Notes under the pieces: model-generated
The model's database searches: none
Told to the model about the DNA's origin: nothing
What the model saw: only the letters and a program-made list of their open reading frames with translations
Translations under genes and position numbers: made by a program
In this document: positions 14,289 through 16,867 of the stretch, piece by piece
Layout: every line of letters starts with the position of its first letter
Position numbering within the stretch: position 1 is the first letter of the stretch
Origin: SVQP01 sp045594705
Lineage (GTDB): Bacteria; Bacillota; Clostridia; Oscillospirales; CAG-272
Assembly: GCA_045594705.1 (NCBI GenBank)
Contig: JAZNZB010000006.1
Coordinates: forward strand, 1-16,867
Reading direction: 5' to 3'
Length of the DNA: 16,867 nucleotides

Positions 14289-15178
14289 ACCGTGCTCTCC
14301 GCAAGCAGTTTTTCCTGTACCGAAAGCTTGTGCAGCGCGTGCTCGTATGCGCCCTTATAGTCGTCCAATGTCTTACAGCAGGTCTCCATATCGTGCAGCA
14401 CACGGTAAAGCAGCACGGGCACGGGTGCGTCCTCGTCCGCAAGGATGCTTTGCAAAATGCGATATGCCCCCGCATGATCCCCTGCAGATTGCAGTACAGT
14501 GGCTTCAATATGCATAGTCAGATGTCGCTCCAACGGCGAATCGCCGTCAAAATGGTGTAAGGGAGCAAGGTTTTCCAGCTGCTCCATGATCAGCGCGTAG
14601 CGGCAAAAGGTTTCCTGCCACGCGGAAAAATCGCGCTCTCCGGGCAATAGGTTTTCAGCCTCATAAGAGGTCAGCGAGACAGAAATGCTGCGCATGTAGC
14701 GGAAATATACGATAGCGGGGGCGGTAATGTGACCCGTATAATAGGTCGTTTGATCTGCGTCGCGCAGAGCCGTGTCAAACCAGTAGCACGCATTGTGCAA
14801 GTTTCCCGCCAGAAATTCCTCCTTGGCGATTTCCAAGGCGCACTCTGCCATGAGCAACGCAATTTCATCGTCCGATTCCGACAAAACCGACTCGCACATG
14901 TGTCGGCAGATGCGAAAGTCTCCCATCTTATAGGCTCTGCGGATATTGGGCATGTGGCGGATCTTCTGATACAGAAATTCGTTCTCCTCCTCTGCAAGCA
15001 AAAAGCCCGCAGGCACGCCTAAGCGGTTGGCAAGATACACCACGGTAGGCAAAGACGGCAACGCCGCACCGTGCTCAATGCGCGAGAGCATATTGCGCGT
15101 GATAAAATCCCCCGCAAGCTCCTGCTGGGTCATCATTTTGGACATCCGAAGATTCTTGATCTTCTCACCGATGTTCAT
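14285..15178 (-). CDS. XRE-family regulator with helical TPR-like sensor region
   Basis: The product has 297 residues. Residues 1-60 are an XRE/HTH_3 domain (MNIGEKIKNLRMSKMMTQQE, then FITRNMLSRIEHGAALPSLP and VYLANRLGVPAGFLL). The rest is helical, with TPR-like segments (AGNLHNACYWFDTALRDADQ near 125-145; SAGDHAGAYRILQSILADED near 230-250; DDYKGAYEHALHKLS near 270-285). This layout is shared by Rgg/PlcR-type peptide-sensing regulators, though no close subfamily is evident. GGAGG lies 5 bases before ATG 15178; the frame extends to ATG 15190, but that overlaps the ribosome site. It leads the operon and its stop overlaps the lipoprotein start, so it probably controls its own transcript. A dyad in the promoter spacer supports autoregulation (inference). 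Confidence 0.88.
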   Translation of the reverse strand: MNIGEKIKNLRMSKMMTQQELAGDFITRNMLSRIEHGAALPSLPTVVYLANRLGVPAGFLLAEEENEFLYQKIRHMPNIRRAYKMGDFRICRHMCESVLSESDDEIALLMAECALEIAKEEFLAGNLHNACYWFDTALRDADQTTYYTGHITAPAIVYFRYMRSISVSLTSYEAENLLPGERDFSAWQETFCRYALIMEQLENLAPLHHFDGDSPLERHLTMHIEATVLQSAGDHAGAYRILQSILADEDAPVPVLLYRVLHDMETCCKTLDDYKGAYEHALHKLSVQEKLLAESTV

Positions 15179-15216
15179 AAAAACCTCCATGAAGGTAATT
15201 TCTATTTACTATTTTT

Positions 15217-15245
15217 ATTATACTACAGGCAGCGCTGTATTGCAA
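15217..15245 (-). promoter_or_regulatory. Promoter of the XRE2/lipoprotein/fusion/GH1 operon
   Basis: On the minus strand there is TTGCAA (15240-15245), a 17-base spacer and a perfect TATAAT (15217-15222), 38 bases before ATG 15178. Confidence 0.85.
15224..15239. promoter_or_regulatory. Operator-like dyad in the promoter spacer of the XRE2 operon
   Basis: TACAG (15224-15228) and CTGTA (15235-15239) form a 5-bp inverted repeat with a 6-base spacer, lying entirely within the -35/-10 spacer. A dimer bound here would block RNA polymerase. XRE2 itself is the obvious candidate, unproven. Confidence 0.4.
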
Positions 15246-15283
15246 TATTTTTTTGCAAAAAACGGGCAGAATTTTCGGATTTG

Positions 15284-15292
15284 TGCTATAAT
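15284..15292 (+). promoter_or_regulatory. Extended -10 promoter of the traX-family gene
   Basis: TGC then TATAAT (15287-15292) is an extended -10 element 28 bases before ATG 15321. No good -35 box is seen 17 bases upstream, which extended -10 promoters tolerate. It is divergent from the XRE2 promoter, with 41 bases between the two -35/-10 edges. Confidence 0.6.
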
Positions 15293-15320
15293 AATAACAA
15301 ATCATACGGAGGTGTTGTGC

Positions 15321-16040
15321 ATGAGTGTCTTTTGGATCAAGATCATTGCCATGGTAAGTATGCTGATCGATCATATCGCGGCAGTCGGCGAATTCCCGGG
15401 TTGGGAGATCTGGCGCATGATCGGGCGAGTGTCCTTCCCTTTGTACGCCTTTTTGCTGGTGCAGGGCTTTGTGCATACGAGTTCAAGATGGAGGTACCTT
15501 GTGCGGCTTGCAGCATTTGCGGTACTCACGCAGCCAATCTACACTCTCTGCTTTAACGATACGTGGTGGAAATGGGATCACTTGAATATTCTCTTTACGC
15601 TCTCTGCAGGCCTTTGTGCCATGTGGATGTTGGATCTTGCCAAGCGCATGGCGCAAAAACGAGGTAAGGCTTGGTGGTGCTATTCCCTTTTGCTGTGTGT
15701 CTCAAGCCTTGCGGTGGTGTACGTGGCGGACCGTATGGGTGTGGATTACGGCTGGATGGGCATTGCGCTCATGCTGCTTTTGTACGTCACGGCAGGCGCA
15801 AAATGGGCGTGGTGCCCGATCGCCATGCTGTTTGCTTTCCGATATCAGCTGACCACGGGCGCGTGGAATGAGCCTGTCTATCAGCGCGGCATCTTTGCAG
15901 CGGCTGCGTTTGTTCCCATGGTGTTCTATAACGGAGAGATCGGCCCTAAGCCTGGGAGTAAGGTGTGGGCAGCGGTGGTCAAATACAGCTTTTACGCGTT
16001 CTATCCCCTGCACCTTTTGGTGTTGGCGATCGTGTTTTAA
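15321..16040 (+). CDS. traX: TraX-family integral membrane protein
   Basis: The product has 239 residues. It opens with KIIAMVSMLIDHIAAVGEFP, then MIGRVSFPLYAFLLVQGFVHT, LNILFTLSAGLCAMWML and the end FYPLHLLVLAIVF, all hallmark TraX segments (family knowledge, PF05857), with about seven hydrophobic helices. F-plasmid TraX acetylates pilin at the N-terminus. Chromosomal Firmicutes homologues are common and uncharacterised, perhaps membrane acyltransferases acting on surface molecules. No conjugation genes are present in the window. Start: GGAGG lies 8 bases before ATG 15321; the frame is open back to 15027, but that part is antisense to the XRE2 gene and crosses the promoter, so it is rejected. 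Confidence 0.9.
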   Translation: MSVFWIKIIAMVSMLIDHIAAVGEFPGWEIWRMIGRVSFPLYAFLLVQGFVHTSSRWRYLVRLAAFAVLTQPIYTLCFNDTWWKWDHLNILFTLSAGLCAMWMLDLAKRMAQKRGKAWWCYSLLLCVSSLAVVYVADRMGVDYGWMGIALMLLLYVTAGAKWAWCPIAMLFAFRYQLTTGAWNEPVYQRGIFAAAAFVPMVFYNGEIGPKPGSKVWAAVVKYSFYAFYPLHLLVLAIVF

Positions 16041-16140
16041 TCCTACGGTTGTCTCGGATGAAAGTTTTCGCCCGCCTTTTTCAGAAAGGCATGGTGGCGT
16101 GTGAATATTGTTGTATTTTCAAGTGTTTTTGACGCCACCT

Positions 16141-16169
16141 GATGCTGAATTTCGGTAAAATTCAGCATC
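16141..16169. repeat. Perfect 12-bp hairpin in the repeat island
   Basis: GATGCTGAATTT (16141-16152) and AAATTCAGCATC (16158-16169) pair perfectly around a five-base loop. No T-run follows on either side, so it does not look like an intrinsic terminator; it is more likely part of the repeat element. Confidence 0.6.
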
Positions 16170-16349
16170 CAAAAGTTAACCGGCGTAGCCCTCGTCGCCT
16201 CCGCAGAGGCGAAACAAATTCCTTGCCGTTTCAATTCGCGCAGCGAATGACTGGTTCATTTTTTGCGGCTACTTGCTCAAAAAAGAACGGAGAGAGTTAA
16301 TCCAACACAAAGAATAAGGAAGTTCCCCTGCATAAGTAACTTCCTTTCT

Positions 16350-16456
16350 TCGTAGGGGAGGATATTATCCTCCCGCACGCATTGAGTTTGAATTACTGTT
16401 GAAGTATAACAATAGCAAATCGCTTTCGTGCGGGAGGATGATATCCTCCCCTACGA
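16350..16456. repeat. MITE-like 107-base element with 30-bp terminal inverted repeats
   Basis: TCGTAGGGGAGGATATTATC... (16350-16379) and the reverse complement of 16427-16456 agree at 29 of 30 positions. Each arm is itself a near-palindrome (GGGAGGATA with TATCCTCCC), so each can fold into its own hairpin or the arms can pair with each other. The 47-base centre is AT-rich and non-coding. No target-site duplication is obvious. Confidence 0.85.
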
Positions 16457-16663
16457 GGCAATTGTTCATGTGCGAAAACCGTTTCCATTCTTTTTGACAC
16501 CGCTGGCGCAAAGAAGAACATATTTGCTTCGCAAATTAAACGCCGAGATTATTTCGCCTCTGCGGAGGCGATAAGGGCTCTGCCCCGTACCCCGGTCGCT
16601 TTTTGAAAAAAGCGACGCAAAAACTTTCATCCGTGTCAACCGTGTGGGGACGGCTGTAAAAAC

Positions 16664-16698
16664 AAAGCACACCCGCGACTGCGTCGCGGGTGTGCTTT
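16664..16698 (-). terminator. Strong terminator of the hydrogenase gene
   Basis: AAAGCACACCCGCGAC (16664-16679) and GTCGCGGGTGTGCTTT (16683-16698) form a perfect 16-bp stem with a three-base loop. On the minus strand TTTGTTTTT follows. It lies 18 bases after the stop codon at 16717. Confidence 0.93.
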
Positions 16699-16716
16699 TA
16701 TTAGATGATCTGTAAA

Positions 16717-16867
16717 TTACAGACCTCTCTTCACGTAAGTGGTGTGAAGCAGCTCGTGTGCCTTGTGGCTCTTGGGCTCGCACAAGAAGGTATCGTACAG
16801 CTCCTTGATAGCGGGGTTCTCGTGGGACAGACGCAGAGGCATGGAAGCGTCCAGATTGTACAGTACG
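16717..16867 (-). CDS. hydA: [FeFe]-hydrogenase, C-terminal end (5' part beyond right edge)
   Basis: The last 49 codons and the TAA stop are in the window. The segment MPLRLSHENPAIKELYDTFL followed by EPKSHKAHELLHTTYVKRGL matches the small-subunit-type C-terminal tail (Fe_hyd_SSU, PF02256) of clostridial [FeFe]-hydrogenases, where SHENP, L-Y, P-SHKAHELLHT-Y are conserved. The catalytic H-cluster Cys residues lie outside the window. The whole enzyme reduces protons with ferredoxin and/or NAD(P)H to make hydrogen in fermentation. Whether this is a monomeric ferredoxin-type or an HndD/HydA subunit of a bifurcating complex cannot be told from the tail. Cys29 in FLCEP, where I would expect Gly, is slightly unusual. 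Confidence 0.85.
   Translation of the reverse strand, partial: VLYNLDASMPLRLSHENPAIKELYDTFLCEPKSHKAHELLHTTYVKRGL

Larger units (their letters stand above)
16055..16633. repeat. Gene-free island of nested inverted repeats
   Basis: The stretch from 16041 to 16716 has no convincing gene. Its outer arms are 16055-16094 and 16594-16633 (starting CGGATGAAAGTTTT), reverse complements at about 80 percent over 40 bases. Inside, CGCCTCCGCAGAGGCG (16196-16211) is the exact reverse complement of 16555-16570. GGTGGCGT (16093-16100) and ACGCCACC (16132-16139) form another pair. A 107-base element lies in the middle and is listed separately. This looks like a decayed non-autonomous mobile element with a second one inserted. 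Small frames inside are low in quality and lack ribosome sites. Confidence 0.65.

Noticed and set aside
15027..15320. N-terminal extension of the traX frame
   Set aside because: It is antisense to XRE2 and spans the divergent promoters; a good ribosome site sits before ATG 15321.
16043..16234. 63-codon minus-strand frame in the repeat island
   Set aside because: It has no ribosome site and lies on repeat DNA; the frame is best explained by the element, not by a gene.
16466..16783. 105-codon minus-strand frame near the right end
   Set aside because: It overlaps the hydrogenase C-terminus in another frame and crosses its strong terminator.

Overview
The window reads as chromosomal DNA of an anaerobic, mesophilic member of the Firmicutes, class Clostridia, most likely an uncultured gut lineage of the Oscillospirales/Christensenellales type. 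This is inferred from strong AGGAGG-type Shine-Dalgarno sites, consensus TTGACA-17-TATAAT promoters, genetic code 11, an [FeFe]-hydrogenase, GLUG/BspA-type surface repeats, and palindromic intergenic elements of a kind common in those genomes. No tRNA, rRNA, CRISPR array, transposase or integrase was seen. Genes are packed mostly on the minus strand, with a plus-strand block in the middle and one plus-strand gene near the right end.

Left part (1-5054, minus): the 5' 1154 codons of a giant surface lipoprotein run off the left edge. It consists of a lipoprotein signal, Cys/His repeats, GLUG repeats, more Cys/His repeats and BspA-type LRRs. Behind it lie a 39-residue small ORF with an excellent ribosome site, a strong terminator, and an XRE-family regulator with a TPR-like helical C-terminus, transcribed from a near-consensus promoter.

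Middle left (5055-8260, minus): a four-gene unit reads radical SAM protein (PflX-like), GNAT acetyltransferase, P-loop kinase, SAM-dependent methyltransferase. A perfect-consensus promoter drives it, and the last two genes are separated by two bases. A MITE-like inverted repeat with 47-bp arms follows directly, then a weak terminator.

Centre (8270-11061, plus): mscS, a stand-alone cinA/pncC-type amidohydrolase, and pfkA. mscS is divergent from the radical SAM operon, and a 9-bp dyad covers the mscS -35 box. A terminator abuts the cinA ribosome site.

Right part (11072-15245, minus): an operon reads XRE-TPR regulator, small zinc-site lipoprotein, GNAT-RluA fusion protein and GH1 beta-glucosidase. 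The first three genes are linked by ATGA stop/start overlaps. A small signal-peptide plus single-TM protein lies further downstream. The fusion of a GNAT acetyltransferase to a pseudouridine synthase, co-translated with a regulator and a lipoprotein, is the most unusual gene arrangement here.

Right end (15284-16867): a divergent traX-family membrane protein, about 600 bases of nested inverted repeats without a convincing gene, a 16-bp-stem terminator, and the last 49 codons of an [FeFe]-hydrogenase large subunit entering from the right edge on the minus strand. Several starts were moved from the longest ORF to the codon with a proper ribosome site (kinase, mscS, GNAT-RluA, XRE2, traX, small membrane protein).
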